From positions 1-64,000 of the forward strand of contig NZ_JBHIKY010000012.1 in the NCBI RefSeq assembly GCF_042139015.1: a stretch of 64,000 nt of DNA, written 5' to 3'. The number at the start of each line of letters is the position of its first letter. The first letter of the stretch is position 1. Positions 26,195 to 35,874 of this stretch are shown piece by piece. A program made the position numbers and the translations under genes. The notes under the pieces were generated by a model. It had not been told where the DNA came from. It worked only from the letters and a program-made list of their open reading frames with translations, and searched no databases. Source of the DNA: JBHIKY01 sp042139015. Its GTDB lineage: Bacteria; Bacillota; Bacilli; Bacillales; Marinococcaceae.

Positions 26195-26301
26195 ACAATA
26201 TAATAAACGTAATAAACGAACGTAGCTAATAGAAAGTACAATACTCCTATTTTCATAATCATTTTAGGTCCGAATTGACGAAACAATCCATTTTCATTCA
26301 A
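26173..26301 (-). CDS. Small membrane protein (42 aa)
   Basis: TTG at 26299-26301 lies 10 nt after GGAG; an ATG 9 nt upstream is too close to the RBS. The product starts MNENGLFRQFGPKMIMK, followed by one TM segment (about 18-36) and RDLVHV. It follows the SGNH-like gene on the same strand, so it may be its operon partner. A remnant of its 3' end sits at 24785-24806. Function unknown. Confidence 0.5.
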   Translation of the reverse strand: MNENGLFRQFGPKMIMKIGVLYFLLATFVYYVYYIVRDLVHV

Positions 26302-26320
26302 TGGAATCATACTCCTTCAT

Positions 26321-27157
26321 TTATTCGTCCTCGTCTTCCTCTACCTCATCCTCACCAGTAAAAAACGCCAGCAGATGCTCTGCCCAGAGCTCATGTCCGG
26401 CAGGCGTCACATCTAATTCGTCCACATATTCCTCAATATCTTCGTCAGTCGTATCCGGCCAGCTCTCCCAGTGGTTAATATAGATAAGCTCCTCGCTCTC
26501 TTCCATCTCCTCATTAAGCCCGTTGATCTGATCTAAATAATATTCCGCTTCAAAGATCGGCTGCGGTGGCTGGATGTAGGGCACGACGTCCGGGTTCTCA
26601 TTCATCACTGTCTGTACGGTGTCTCTTAAGCTGTAAACCGTGTCTTCAATGCTGACTTCACCGTTGTCATTTAACACGAGCGGATCATACAGCAGAATAT
26701 CCGGTGAAAGCTCAGCGATCTCCTCGGCACTGTCGTTATCGAGAACCTCCAGCGAATCCTGATCCTCAAAATCCACAACTTCGACCTCGATTAAATCCGT
26801 GTTATACGTCTCCTGCAGGCCATCACGAAGGAGCTCTGCATAGCTCTCGCCATCCTCGGCTGTCACCGAACCTGAGCCTGCCACTACCATCGTGAGTGGC
26901 TCTCCTTCAGCGATCGTGGCTGCCATTTTTTCCGCAAACGCAGAGTCCGCATCCTCCAATAAATCAGAGAGCTCTGCCTGCTCCGGAGCTTCTTCCGATG
27001 CGGCTTCTTCATCAGGAGCTTCTCCGGAAGGCTCTTCCTCCGTTTCCCCGCGTGCCTCGCTTACTGTCTGCTCCACCTTCTGATCAAAATGAATTTTTCC
27101 ATACACCGGAACCGCAATCCCCAGCACGATAATCAATCCTAAAATAAAACGTTTCAT
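26321..27157 (-). CDS. SGNH/GDSL hydrolase-like exported protein, catalytic motifs altered
   Basis: The 278-residue protein has an N-terminal membrane anchor or signal (MKRFILGLIIVLGIAVPVYG), a long acidic linker (about 30-70) and an SGNH-like fold (LTMVVAGSGSVTAEDGESYAELL...LYDPLVLNDNG...PAGHELWAEHL). The GDS nucleophile box reads GSGS and the DxxH box is not clear (DVTPAGHELW), so it may be inactive or use other residues. ATG at 27157 follows AGGAG. Extreme acidity fits a halophile. It may bind or edit wall polymers; this is inference from location and fold only. Confidence 0.65.
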   Translation of the reverse strand: MKRFILGLIIVLGIAVPVYGKIHFDQKVEQTVSEARGETEEEPSGEAPDEEAASEEAPEQAELSDLLEDADSAFAEKMAATIAEGEPLTMVVAGSGSVTAEDGESYAELLRDGLQETYNTDLIEVEVVDFEDQDSLEVLDNDSAEEIAELSPDILLYDPLVLNDNGEVSIEDTVYSLRDTVQTVMNENPDVVPYIQPPQPIFEAEYYLDQINGLNEEMEESEELIYINHWESWPDTTDEDIEEYVDELDVTPAGHELWAEHLLAFFTGEDEVEEDEDE

Positions 27158-27272
27158 ACGTACGCTCCTATGTAAAAGTCTATTTCTCTATTATACCGCA
27201 GTTAACCGGAGGGATTAAGAAGAATTTTCGGAAATTCGACAAATTCATCCTAATGTTCCAGCGGAGCGCACG

Positions 27273-27737
27273 CTACTTATAATCCCAAAGCACCTTCCAA
27301 TCCTTCTTTCCCTTTACCACATAAACCTCCTGGAGAAAGGCAAACGTCCCGTACTTTCCTGAATACGTTTGTTCCACGTGAAACTGATAAGCCACCTCAA
27401 AGCGCCGGGACTCCTGCTCCATCCGCCAGCCCTTCACCTTATCCACCTTTTCAATCGTAAAATCAAACGTCTCCGCCCCAAAATGATTATTAAACACATG
27501 CGCCCGGTCCTGCATCCACGTCCCCTTGCCCCAGCGCTCCTTCATCAACGGATGCAGGAGCTCCCACGACTCCGAATAATGACTATCCTGCTCATGCGTA
27601 TAAAACTCCTCCACCACCTGATGCGACCGATACCCAGGAGAAAACCAATAGCCCACCTGACAGACGAGCCAGACAAATACCCCAAAGACCGCGACAATCA
27701 CAAGAAGAAATGGCACATTCAGCTGTCGTCGTCCCAT
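27273..27737 (-). CDS. Hypothetical membrane-anchored protein (154 aa)
   Basis: One N-terminal TM helix (about 9-30) anchors an extracytoplasmic NTF2-like domain (VVEEFYTHEQDSHYSESWELLHPLMKERWG...FTIEKVDKVKGW...YQFHVEQTY...VYVVKGKKDWKVLWDYK). The alternating pattern of a helix with 'WELLHP' and long strands suits a SnoaL/NTF2-type fold. ATG at 27737 lies 9 nt after AAAAGGGG, better than the start 12 codons upstream. Function unknown. Confidence 0.7.
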   Translation of the reverse strand: MGRRQLNVPFLLVIVAVFGVFVWLVCQVGYWFSPGYRSHQVVEEFYTHEQDSHYSESWELLHPLMKERWGKGTWMQDRAHVFNNHFGAETFDFTIEKVDKVKGWRMEQESRRFEVAYQFHVEQTYSGKYGTFAFLQEVYVVKGKKDWKVLWDYK

Positions 27738-27882
27738 ACTCATATCCCCTTTTGTCAAACAGGCTCTATACAAAAAGGATATGAAACAAAATTAAGTTTA
27801 GTATCAATTCAAGCTGCCAAAGAACGTTTACCTCGCTTCCCCCTGACCGATACTGAAAATAAAAACAGCAGGAGGGAACAGC

Positions 27883-27981
27883 ATGGCGGAATTCTTTGGA
27901 GGAGTATTTATCGGAAGCGTCATTACCGTTATTATCTTGAGTGTACTTATTACCATTAACAGTAAGGACGAGGATCTTTAA
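27883..27981 (+). CDS. Small single-helix membrane peptide (32 aa)
   Basis: ATG at 27883 follows AGGAGGG. The sequence is MAEFFGGVFIGSVITVIILS, then VLITINSKDEDL: one TM helix and an acidic tail. RBS and TAA are clean. It would be missed by length cut-offs. Function unknown. Confidence 0.55.
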   Translation: MAEFFGGVFIGSVITVIILSVLITINSKDEDL

Positions 27982-28108
27982 GGAAAGAATTGAAACCTAA
28001 AATGTATTCCCAAAATCAAATTGGAAATATTTTAAAAATTAAGGTAAAATATATACAATATTTTTTATTACAGTACTATCTAAAAATTGAATAGCCTGGA
28101 GGGATACT

Positions 28109-28771
28109 ATGGAATTTGTCAAAGCCGAGGCACTGAAGAAGGAGTATGCTGTGGATGGGAGTTTCTATAACGCCAATTACTCTGATCAAGTCTTTGAATG
28201 CAGGAATTATGCCCACATTTACAACAAGCATGACAAATCCAGTAAAAGGTTAGATGCCATACTCACATTAGTAAACCCAGGCTTGTGTTCCCCAGCAAAT
28301 GCGTCAGACCTGATACCGGGAACAGCCACCAGCTGCAGGGACCTGGAAAAGTTCACTCCTGCAAAAACAGATAACACTCAATACCAAGTCATGAGATTAA
28401 TGAAGTTAAAAAACTGGAACAAAGTGTTGATCATTAACCTATCTGATCTGCGAGCCGGCAATCTAAAAGAGTTATATAAAAAACTAAGTGCAGCTCAACA
28501 TGCCGGATTTGCAGAGCATAGTATTTTTTCAGAATCAAGAAAAAAAGAACTAGAACGTTTAGTCTTTCTTTGCGATGGACCAATAATTGTAGGATGGGGA
28601 ACTGATCCGATTGTAAACAAACTTGCTCCAAAAGCACTATCAGCACTGCCAAAGAACAGAACAGTGGGCCTCCCTCATAATAAAGGAAAGTATTACTACT
28701 ACCATCCAAGTCCACCGCGTAAGGATGGGAAAGAATTTTGGCTTAAGTCCATTGCTGAAAAAATATCTTAA
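28109..28771 (+). CDS. DUF1643-type protein
   Basis: The 220-residue soluble protein has the pattern DAILTLVNPGLCSPANASDLIPG...QYQVMRLMKLKNWNKVLIINLSDLRAGN, then VGWGTDPI, which recalls DUF1643 proteins (NP-S/G motif, D-TP, then Q and R-LM). Family function is not known. ATG at 28109 follows GGAGGG; the -35/-10 TTGGAA-N18-TAAAAT (about 28019-28048) is a fair promoter. The stop overlaps the end of the decayed cysQ on the other strand by 4 bp. Confidence 0.65.
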   Translation: MEFVKAEALKKEYAVDGSFYNANYSDQVFECRNYAHIYNKHDKSSKRLDAILTLVNPGLCSPANASDLIPGTATSCRDLEKFTPAKTDNTQYQVMRLMKLKNWNKVLIINLSDLRAGNLKELYKKLSAAQHAGFAEHSIFSESRKKELERLVFLCDGPIIVGWGTDPIVNKLAPKALSALPKNRTVGLPHNKGKYYYYHPSPPRKDGKEFWLKSIAEKIS

Positions 28772-29580
28772 CGAGGCATAGCCCCCCCCCCCCACTTCAT
28801 TAACTTAAGGTCTAGTTGCCAAAACCATGGATTTCTCAAATTTTCTTTGTTATAAGTAAGCGGCAGGCTTTCATCCGCAATTTCTACTTTTCCGCCTGCT
28901 AGCTCTACAATTGCCTGTCCGGCACCGGTGTCCCACTCCATCGTTGGAGCGTAACGTGGATAAAAGTCGGCTTTCCCCTCAGCAACAAGACAAAGCTTTA
29001 AAGAGCTGCCTGCGGAAACTGTTTTGACCTCTTCATAGGATTCTTTCAATTTATTAATAAATGATTCAGTTTCCTCCGACATATGCGAGCGGCTAGTTAC
29101 TACAGTAGCCGCCTTATTGTCTGGATCCTGGAAAGGAAGCTTTATTTTATTTTGTTTCTCTATCTGATACAAAAACACACTTGTATGCTCCATGTTCTTC
29201 ATCGGCTACATATAAGTCTTTCAAAGAGGGAACATATACCACTCCAAAAACCGGCTTGCCTTCTCGAATCAATGCAATATTTACAGTGAATTCACCGTTT
29301 ATCTTATTAAATTCTTTTGTTCCGTCAAGCGGGTCAACGAGCCAGAATTCATCCCAACTATTTCGTTCTTTTCAATCCAGAAGATACCCCTCTTCATTTA
29401 GAATGGGGGTCAAAGGAAAATATTTTCACAGTTCTTTTTTTATAAATTGGTGGGAAAGCTCATCTGCCATGGTTATTGGAAACTCATTTTCTTTATATTT
29501 AACATTAAAGTGAGTATCAAATATTTTCATAATCTCCCACCCAGCCATAATAGCTGCCTTAATTACTTATTTAAATGCAT
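28768..29580 (-). pseudogene. Decayed CysQ-type 3'(2'),5'-bisphosphate nucleotidase
   Basis: The family motifs are still readable: AGWEIMKIFDTHFNVKYKE near the start, then WLVDPLDGTKEFNKINGEFTVNIAL, and WDTGAGQAIVELAGGKV in the C-terminal half (metal-binding IMPase fold). The gene is broken by a one-base loss just after the ATG (CAT at 29578-29580, RBS AGGAGG), two in-frame TGA codons in the N-terminal third (about 29423 and 29374) and a frameshift near 29195-29205. CysQ removes PAP, the by-product of PAPS-dependent sulfotransferases, and a sulfotransferase gene lies in this cluster (35875). A C12 run at 28782-28793 is in its last codons. Confidence 0.85.
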
Positions 29581-29694
29581 AGCCTCCTAAATTAAATACA
29601 TTGTATATCTTTAAAAATAACTCATGATTTACTCGACTGAATCTCATCTAACGTTTGTTTGTCTGTGTCACGATAATTTCTGCATTAAGAGACT

Positions 29695-30831
29695 TTAAAC
29701 TAGTAATGATTTTATAATTGAGATAACTCTATCTTGATCAGTTTCCTTCAAATTTGAGCCTGATGGGAGACACAATCCATATTGAAAAAGTTCATCTGAA
29801 AAACTATACCATTCTTCGTGCGTGTAGTATTCACTTCCCTCAAAGGCTGGTTGTAAATGCAAAGGCTTCCAAACAGGACGAGCCTCAATATTTTCCCCTG
29901 CCAAAGCTTCTATTACATCAAAATGTGTTATACCTGCCTTTTCAGGATCCACAGTTAACGCTGTTAGCCAACGGTTCGATTTTGTACCCTCTAATTCTGG
30001 CATGAAAGAGAATCCGGATTGCTTTCGAAGAGCTTCAACATAGCGATTAAAAACTCGTCTGCGCTGGGATACACGTTGGTCGAGAACTTCCAGCTGCCCT
30101 CGCCCAATGCCAGCCACTATATTACTCATTCTGTAATTATAGCCTATTTCACTATGCTGATAATGAAGCGCCTGATCTCGTGCTTGGGTAGCTAAATATC
30201 TGGATCTCTCTAAAGCTTTCATATCATTGGAAACAAGAGCACCTCCACCTGAAGTTGTGATAATTTTATTTCCATTAAATGAAAAGATGCCGAAGTCTCC
30301 AAAAGTGCCGCTTTTTCTTCCTTTATACTCACTACCTAATGACTCAGCAGCATCTTCAATTACTGGTACATTATATTTTTGACAAATGTCCATAAGGTCA
30401 TCAATACGAGCACTTTGACCGTATAAATTCACAATTATCACAGCTTTAGGTAACCTCTTATTTTTATTCGCTTCATCTAATGCACGTTCCAGTGCCCATG
30501 GAGACATATTCCAAGTTGCGGGTTCAGAATCAATGAATACAGGTCGAGCACCTTGATAGATAATAGGATTTGCACTTGCAACAAAAGTTAACGTAGAACA
30601 AAATACCGTATCTCCTGTACCCGCCCCAAGTAATCGCAATGCTAAGTGTATTGCAGCAGTGCCTGAACTTACAACGGAGGCCCCACTAACATTGTTATAA
30701 TCAGACAACTCGCTCTCTAGAGCGTCGACGTTATTACCAAGTGGGGCAATCCAATTTAAATCAAATGCTTCTTTTATGTATTTTTGTTCCTTACCACTCA
30801 TATGTGGGGGAGATAAAAAAATTCGTTGCAT
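29695..30831 (-). CDS. DegT/DnrJ/EryC1 sugar aminotransferase (EpsN/PglE type)
   Basis: The 378-residue PLP enzyme transfers an amino group to a 4-keto-6-deoxy sugar nucleotide. The family signature is clear: SSGTAAIHLALRLLGAG, the Asp of VPVIEDAAESLGSEYKG and the PLP lysine in FSFNGNKIITTSGGGAL, with GYNYRMSN later. It is the last gene of the exopolysaccharide operon and closest to EpsN. With the dehydratase at 38216 and sugar transferase at 33918 it could supply a bacillosamine-type sugar. ATG at 30831 has a modest RBS (AAAGGA). Confidence 0.92.
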   Translation of the reverse strand: MQRIFLSPPHMSGKEQKYIKEAFDLNWIAPLGNNVDALESELSDYNNVSGASVVSSGTAAIHLALRLLGAGTGDTVFCSTLTFVASANPIIYQGARPVFIDSEPATWNMSPWALERALDEANKNKRLPKAVIIVNLYGQSARIDDLMDICQKYNVPVIEDAAESLGSEYKGRKSGTFGDFGIFSFNGNKIITTSGGGALVSNDMKALERSRYLATQARDQALHYQHSEIGYNYRMSNIVAGIGRGQLEVLDQRVSQRRRVFNRYVEALRKQSGFSFMPELEGTKSNRWLTALTVDPEKAGITHFDVIEALAGENIEARPVWKPLHLQPAFEGSEYYTHEEWYSFSDELFQYGLCLPSGSNLKETDQDRVISIIKSLLV

Positions 30832-30847
30832 CTAGTTTATCCTTTCT

Positions 30848-32038
30848 TTAAAAAAATTTACTATTAAAAATTACTTTTTTTGTATTTAATGAAAAATATA
30901 TCAGAGGTATTACCCATAAATAAAAATATCTAAAATCATATAAATTTCCAGAAAACATATGAACAATAACCATATAAAAAGGTAAGCTTGAGAATATAAA
31001 GACTTCTGAATTTTTCAATCTATATGGTAAATAAAACGAAGTAATTAATAAAAATATAAAAAAGAAAAAGCCCGGCAAGCCCGTGTCGATCATTAATTCT
31101 AAAAGTAGATTATGAGGGTAGTTTTCGCCAGTTTCAATAGAATATCCATTTAGACCATATCCCCAAAGTGGATTTTTACTTATCATATTAATAGAATTAT
31201 CATAAATAATATCACGCCCAGCTGTATAAATTTTATCTTGGGCAAAAGTCGTTTCAACCATTCTATTTAAAAATACTCTTTTTATTTGTTCTAACGTTGT
31301 AAGTATTAATAAACTAGAAACTATTACTATACTTAACTTTTTTATAGAAAACTTATATACCCCCTTGTTTTTCCATTTAAAAATTAAAGTAATTAAAGCC
31401 ACACATGTTAAGGTTACAGCTGCACCAACAATTCCTCCTCTTGAACCAACGAGGATTATTCCGATTAAAAAGAATATAATTAATAATGAGTATTTCAATC
31501 TCTTGGTCAAAGTATATTTAAATATCGCACAACATGCTGCAAAAAATAATACTCTTGTAGTAACGTTAGGGCCGCTAAAATTAAAATTACCTCTTTCAGC
31601 ACCAGTACTTACACTTAAAAATATTGGTATTGCATATATGATACCAACTAATATAAATAACCCGGCTAAAAAATTAAAAAATTCTCTTTTCTCAAAAGCA
31701 TTTAAAACTATTACTAAACTTATAATTAATAATAATAAAAAAAATATATCATAAACCTTTTCCAACGAAATTTCCATATCTCTACTCTGGAATATTGTTA
31801 AAAATGATATAAAAAAATATACAATTGTAATAAATACAAAATAGGTTAAATTTTTATTTATTGTTTTTTTATGAACGATTTCTTTAAAATTTATTAATAT
31901 TAGAAAAGATATTAAAAATAAAAAAAATAATAGATACCTCACCTCAATTCCTTTTTCAAAATTCATTAAGGTTATAGAGAAATCACCTGAAAGAAAAGTA
32001 GTAATTAATAAAAATAAAACTATTTTTTTCTGAGCCAT
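30848..32038 (-). CDS. O-antigen ligase/polymerase-like membrane protein (Wzy)
   Basis: The 396-residue protein has 10-12 TM helices and a large outside loop containing TAGRDIIYDNSINMISKNPLWGYGLNGY and ENYPHNLLLELMIDTGLPG, the pattern of the O-antigen ligase/Wzy superfamily (H-N-x-x-L-E). It probably polymerises the lipid-linked repeat units flipped by the 36736 protein. Very AT-rich, as in its neighbours. ATG at 32038 follows AAGAGGA. Confidence 0.85.
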   Translation of the reverse strand: MAQKKIVLFLLITTFLSGDFSITLMNFEKGIEVRYLLFFLFLISFLILINFKEIVHKKTINKNLTYFVFITIVYFFISFLTIFQSRDMEISLEKVYDIFFLLLLIISLVIVLNAFEKREFFNFLAGLFILVGIIYAIPIFLSVSTGAERGNFNFSGPNVTTRVLFFAACCAIFKYTLTKRLKYSLLIIFFLIGIILVGSRGGIVGAAVTLTCVALITLIFKWKNKGVYKFSIKKLSIVIVSSLLILTTLEQIKRVFLNRMVETTFAQDKIYTAGRDIIYDNSINMISKNPLWGYGLNGYSIETGENYPHNLLLELMIDTGLPGFFFFIFLLITSFYLPYRLKNSEVFIFSSLPFYMVIVHMFSGNLYDFRYFYLWVIPLIYFSLNTKKVIFNSKFF

Positions 32039-32106
32039 TTTTATATCCTCTTAAAAATATTTTATATGCTGAAAATCTATTACTAAAATTCAATTCCATT
32101 CCATTT

Positions 32107-33114
32107 TTATATTTTCATTCTACTATACCTATAAGCTGGAAAATACTCAATTTGACTATTCACTCCTGTTATTTCACAAAGCTTTTTGTGAACATCATTA
32201 TTCCAAATTTTTTTACCAATATAAAAATCATATTTTGTATTTTTAGCAAAACCTTTTTTAAATTTATACAAACCATCCTCAGTTGAATTGGTACGCCCCC
32301 CTCCATGATGTATGATACTATAGCCTTTTTCCTTTCCCCATAAAGTAATGGCATACCTTAATATATAGGCCGGGGATAGATGAAGATAGTTACTTAAAGT
32401 ACCTGATAAATGAATGTGAATTAAATCATTGTAAATGAAAAAAAGACCTTGGGCAATCGTTTTATTCTGAAAATTAGCTTTGACATTTATTATATTATTT
32501 TGAAAATGAGTAATTACCTTATTAAAATAATCATCATCAAAATAGTAGAAATCGGAAGCATTATTCCTTTTCATGGTAGAATAATAAATTTCTTTAAATT
32601 CCTCCAGATTTGAAGGCTTCTCAATAATTTCATAACTAACTCCTTTCCTTAATGAGCGCCTAATATTGCTTCTGGTTTTCTTTGTAAATTCCATATTAAA
32701 GGGATCACTAAAATCCTTTAAGTTTGTTCCAACAGTTTCCTTTATACATGTCACATCATAGAATGATTTAAAATCTTCAACATTTCTTATTAAAGGATGA
32801 AATCGAATAAATTCACTTACTATTCGATTTTCTTTACAATATAAGTAAAAAGATTTAATAAATTCTGAAACAAATTTATCCTTATTTCCTTCACACCATT
32901 TCTCAATAATTGGACCTCCATACCCGTAAGGAGTTATAATATCGTAATAAGTTTCATTATTTATCTTTATTGGTATCTCACGTAATATAAACTGATGCTT
33001 TGCACTACCTAATGTGGATTTGTAATTAAAAACCTTCGCTTTTCCTTTTTCCATTTTTTCATACATTGTTCCATAATGATCATTAAAATAAATATCAAGA
33101 TCTTTATTCAACAT
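32107..33114 (-). CDS. FemAB/GNAT-fold acyl- or aminoacyltransferase
   Basis: The 335-residue protein has the FemAB-type double GNAT look (FTKKTRSNIRRSLRKGVSYEIIEKP; YYFDDDYFNKVITHFQNNIINVKANFQNKTIAQGLFFIYNDLIHIHLSGT; GGGRTNSTEDGLYKFKKGFAK). Members near polysaccharide clusters often acylate sugars or add amino acids. The start is put at ATG 33114 (RBS GAGGAG) rather than TTG 33132, which lies inside the preceding gene. It overlaps no known active-site template, so the acceptor is uncertain. Confidence 0.75.
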   Translation of the reverse strand: MLNKDLDIYFNDHYGTMYEKMEKGKAKVFNYKSTLGSAKHQFILREIPIKINNETYYDIITPYGYGGPIIEKWCEGNKDKFVSEFIKSFYLYCKENRIVSEFIRFHPLIRNVEDFKSFYDVTCIKETVGTNLKDFSDPFNMEFTKKTRSNIRRSLRKGVSYEIIEKPSNLEEFKEIYYSTMKRNNASDFYYFDDDYFNKVITHFQNNIINVKANFQNKTIAQGLFFIYNDLIHIHLSGTLSNYLHLSPAYILRYAITLWGKEKGYSIIHHGGGRTNSTEDGLYKFKKGFAKNTKYDFYIGKKIWNNDVHKKLCEITGVNSQIEYFPAYRYSRMKI

Positions 33115-33124
33115 AACATCTCCT

Positions 33125-33934
33125 CTACACAAACCTAGTATCTATGATCGAATGCATTCTATAAGATGTAACTGCTTTTATTAAATAGTCATTAAAACCA
33201 TAATTTTTCATTAAATTTTTATCATAAGAAACTACCAACAATTTTCTATGTGGTTGCAATTTTTTTAGATTTTTTAGTAATTCAGGATAATCTAATACAT
33301 TTTCATTAACTTTATATAACTCATTATGAATTCTTCCGATTTCAAAATCATTATTTTTATATAATACTTGCATTTTAGAAAAACCAAATTCTTTCTGAAT
33401 TATTTCGGATTGGGGAAAATCTAAGATTTCAATATCATATTTTCCTCTCTTAGAATCAAAGGGATTATAAATGTAATACCAGTAAGTAGATAATATTTTT
33501 TTAAAACCTTTTTTCTCATACCACTTTCTAGCTTGTATATTGCTTTCAAAAACATCTAAAAATAGATTTCCTATTCCATACTTTTTTGCAAATTGAACAT
33601 AGTGGTCAAATAAAGCTTTACCCACGCCTTTTCCTTGACAGTTAGAGGAAACGTGAATGTTATTTAAGTGTAATTTACTCTTATTTTTTTTTAAGTTAAC
33701 GAACCCCACTAATTTTTCTTCTACAAAAGCTCCAAATAGGTAATTGTTAGTTAAATGTGAGTCACTCCTAATTATTTTACCTAGATAATTATTATATCCA
33801 GGAGAACAATAGATGGTTAAAGGATATATTTTTGATTCAATATTATCTTTTAATAAAGTGATAACTTGTCCAATTTCATACTTGTTTATTTCTCTAATAA
33901 GTACATCCACTTTTATATCAACTTCTTTCTTCAT
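33125..33934 (-). CDS. GNAT family N-acetyltransferase of the EPS operon
   Basis: The 269-residue protein has the acetyl-CoA signature HLNNIHVSSNCQGKGVGKALFDHYVQFAKK and the C-terminal motif ARKWYEKKGFKK, followed by a ~100-residue unassigned domain. It overlaps the sugar transferase gene by 17 bp, a coupled arrangement. It may acetylate the amino sugar made by EpsN (the role PglD has elsewhere, although PglD is not a GNAT). ATG at 33934; no separate RBS is needed. Confidence 0.75.
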   Translation of the reverse strand: MKKEVDIKVDVLIREINKYEIGQVITLLKDNIESKIYPLTIYCSPGYNNYLGKIIRSDSHLTNNYLFGAFVEEKLVGFVNLKKNKSKLHLNNIHVSSNCQGKGVGKALFDHYVQFAKKYGIGNLFLDVFESNIQARKWYEKKGFKKILSTYWYYIYNPFDSKRGKYDIEILDFPQSEIIQKEFGFSKMQVLYKNNDFEIGRIHNELYKVNENVLDYPELLKNLKKLQPHRKLLVVSYDKNLMKNYGFNDYLIKAVTSYRMHSIIDTRFV

Positions 33935-34517
33935 CTAAATTCAACATTCCTACTGATGTTGGATCTTCATTAATTCCATCTTTTTTTATTACTTTTAATA
34001 AAGTTTTAAATAATATTTTGAAATCTAATATAATTGATCTGCTTTCTACATATATTACATCAAGCTCCAGACGCTCATCCCATGGCAAGCCATTTCTTCC
34101 ATTTATTTGAGCTAAACCAGTAATGCCTGGCCTTACCTCATGTCTTTTTTTTTCTCGTTCATTATAAAAAGGTAAATATTTAATCAAGAGGGGTCTGGGA
34201 CCAACAAAACTCATTTCTCCATTTAATACGTTTATTAGTTGAGGTAATTCATCTAGACTTGTTTTTCTAATAATTCTTCCTACTTTAGTTAGTCTTTTAT
34301 TATTAGGCAATAATACTCCAGATTCATTTACAGAATTATTCATTGTACGAAACTTTCTTATTTTAAAAAGAATTTCATTTTTCCCTGGTCTAGTTTGTAT
34401 AAAATAAACAGGTTTCCCCATAGTAATCAAAATTAAAAGAGATATTGTTAACATCAATGGTAATGTTAATAACAATAGTATACTAGACATCAGTATGTCT
34501 AATGAACGTTTTATCAT
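33918..34517 (-). CDS. Initiating undecaprenyl-phosphate sugar phosphotransferase (EpsL/PglC type)
   Basis: The 199-residue monotopic membrane enzyme has one N-terminal hydrophobic hairpin (MIKRSLDILMSSILLLLTLPL) and the bacterial sugar transferase motifs: KIRKFRTM, KTSLDELPQLINVLNGEMSFVGPRP and RPGITGLAQINGR. It loads the first sugar phosphate onto undecaprenyl phosphate. ATG at 34517 (GGGAGAG at 9 nt) is chosen over 34553. It is short, like EpsL/PglC, which favours a bacillosamine-type substrate. Confidence 0.93.
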   Translation of the reverse strand: MIKRSLDILMSSILLLLTLPLMLTISLLILITMGKPVYFIQTRPGKNEILFKIRKFRTMNNSVNESGVLLPNNKRLTKVGRIIRKTSLDELPQLINVLNGEMSFVGPRPLLIKYLPFYNEREKKRHEVRPGITGLAQINGRNGLPWDERLELDVIYVESRSIILDFKILFKTLLKVIKKDGINEDPTSVGMLNLDEERS

Positions 34518-34568
34518 ATATGCTCTCTCCCTATATTTAAGGTCTTTAGCCATAACAATTTACTCATT

Positions 34569-35807
34569 TTATACATTACCCGCTCCTACGTCGCATAAAA
34601 TTTTTTCTACCTGGAGTGCCAACTTATTTCTATCATACTTACTTTCCGCTAATTTCCTTGCTCTATTCCCCATGTCTTTTAGCAAAATCTTACTTTCCAT
34701 TTTACTTAGGTCATCTAATAATTCTGCTAATCTTTTAGGGTCTTTAGGATCCGTATAGAAACCGATATCGTTTTTCTCAACTATCTCCTTTGTCCAACCA
34801 TTAGAGTTAACAATGGTAGGCAATCCAGCAGCAAGAGAATCAAAAAATTTATTAGGTGAATTAGTTGCTAGTATAGGAATATTTTTAAAAGATGTAATAG
34901 AAAGGTCACATGCTGCCAATAAGTCTGGCATACTTTTTTTGGGGATATTTCCAGTAAAAATAACATTATTTAGTCTATAATTTTTACACATTTTTTTCAA
35001 AATAGGTTTTGTTCCCCCATCTCCCGTAAGGAGGAACTTTACATTATTATTGTTTTTTTGTTTCAAATAATAAGCAGCTTTAATTAAATATTCTAACCCA
35101 TTCGCACTTCCCATAGAACCTGGATGAATTACTACTAAATTATTTTGTAATTCAAATTTATTTATAAAAAATTCCTTGTTTTTGACCGTTTTAAATAAAT
35201 CTAAATCGCAACAATTAGGTACCATACTAATATCGTTTTTATCTATTCCAGAGTTTCGTACTCCCAACTCCATACCAGGTGAAAGTGCTACAATATGAGA
35301 TGAGTTTTTATAAATTGTTTTTTCTAGTTTTGTAAGTAATTTTAATATTACAGGGCTTTTAATTGCCCCCATTTGTTTTGGGGCTTCTGGCCACAAATCC
35401 CTCACTTCAAAAACATAAGGTGTTTTTTTAATTTTTTTTATGAGTAAAGCAGGTACTCCAACCGTTAAAGGGGTTGAAGTCGCGTATATTACATCATAAT
35501 CTTTAAGAAATATTGATTTCAAAGAGGATAAAAATAAAAAATTCAAGAATGAAATAATTCTACGGGAATAACTCATATAATTAGAATACTTATTCTTTAT
35601 GGCAATCACATGGATTCGCTCTATATAATATTCATTTATAAATATAGACTTTTTAAACGGTTTTTCGTTAATTATTAATTTAGAATCCCCTGTCAACATA
35701 GTGACCGTGTGACCTTTTTCAACAAGTTTTTTTGCAAACTCATAAGAGCGTATACCTGCACTACTTTCTCTAGTTTTAAAGTATTGATGAATATATAAAA
35801 TCTTCAA
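34569..35807 (-). CDS. GT4 family glycosyltransferase
   Basis: The 412-residue cytoplasmic enzyme has a GT-B fold: N-terminal KILYIHQYFKTRESSAGIRSYEFAK, a middle DVIYATSTPLTVGVPALLIKK, and the C-terminal nucleotide site (HPGSMGSANGLEYLI, FTGNIPKKSMPDLLAACDLS, SPNKFFDSLAAGLPTIVN). It resembles WbuB-type N-acetyl-hexosaminyl/fucosaminyl transferases. The start is TTG at 35807 behind GAGGTG. It is the only classical glycosyltransferase in the cluster. Confidence 0.9.
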   Translation of the reverse strand: MKILYIHQYFKTRESSAGIRSYEFAKKLVEKGHTVTMLTGDSKLIINEKPFKKSIFINEYYIERIHVIAIKNKYSNYMSYSRRIISFLNFLFLSSLKSIFLKDYDVIYATSTPLTVGVPALLIKKIKKTPYVFEVRDLWPEAPKQMGAIKSPVILKLLTKLEKTIYKNSSHIVALSPGMELGVRNSGIDKNDISMVPNCCDLDLFKTVKNKEFFINKFELQNNLVVIHPGSMGSANGLEYLIKAAYYLKQKNNNNVKFLLTGDGGTKPILKKMCKNYRLNNVIFTGNIPKKSMPDLLAACDLSITSFKNIPILATNSPNKFFDSLAAGLPTIVNSNGWTKEIVEKNDIGFYTDPKDPKRLAELLDDLSKMESKILLKDMGNRARKLAESKYDRNKLALQVEKILCDVGAGNV

Positions 35808-35874
35808 AGTTACACACCTCACTATTAATTAACTCTTCTTAGAATGGAATTGGATGATTAATGTAAGAGCTATA

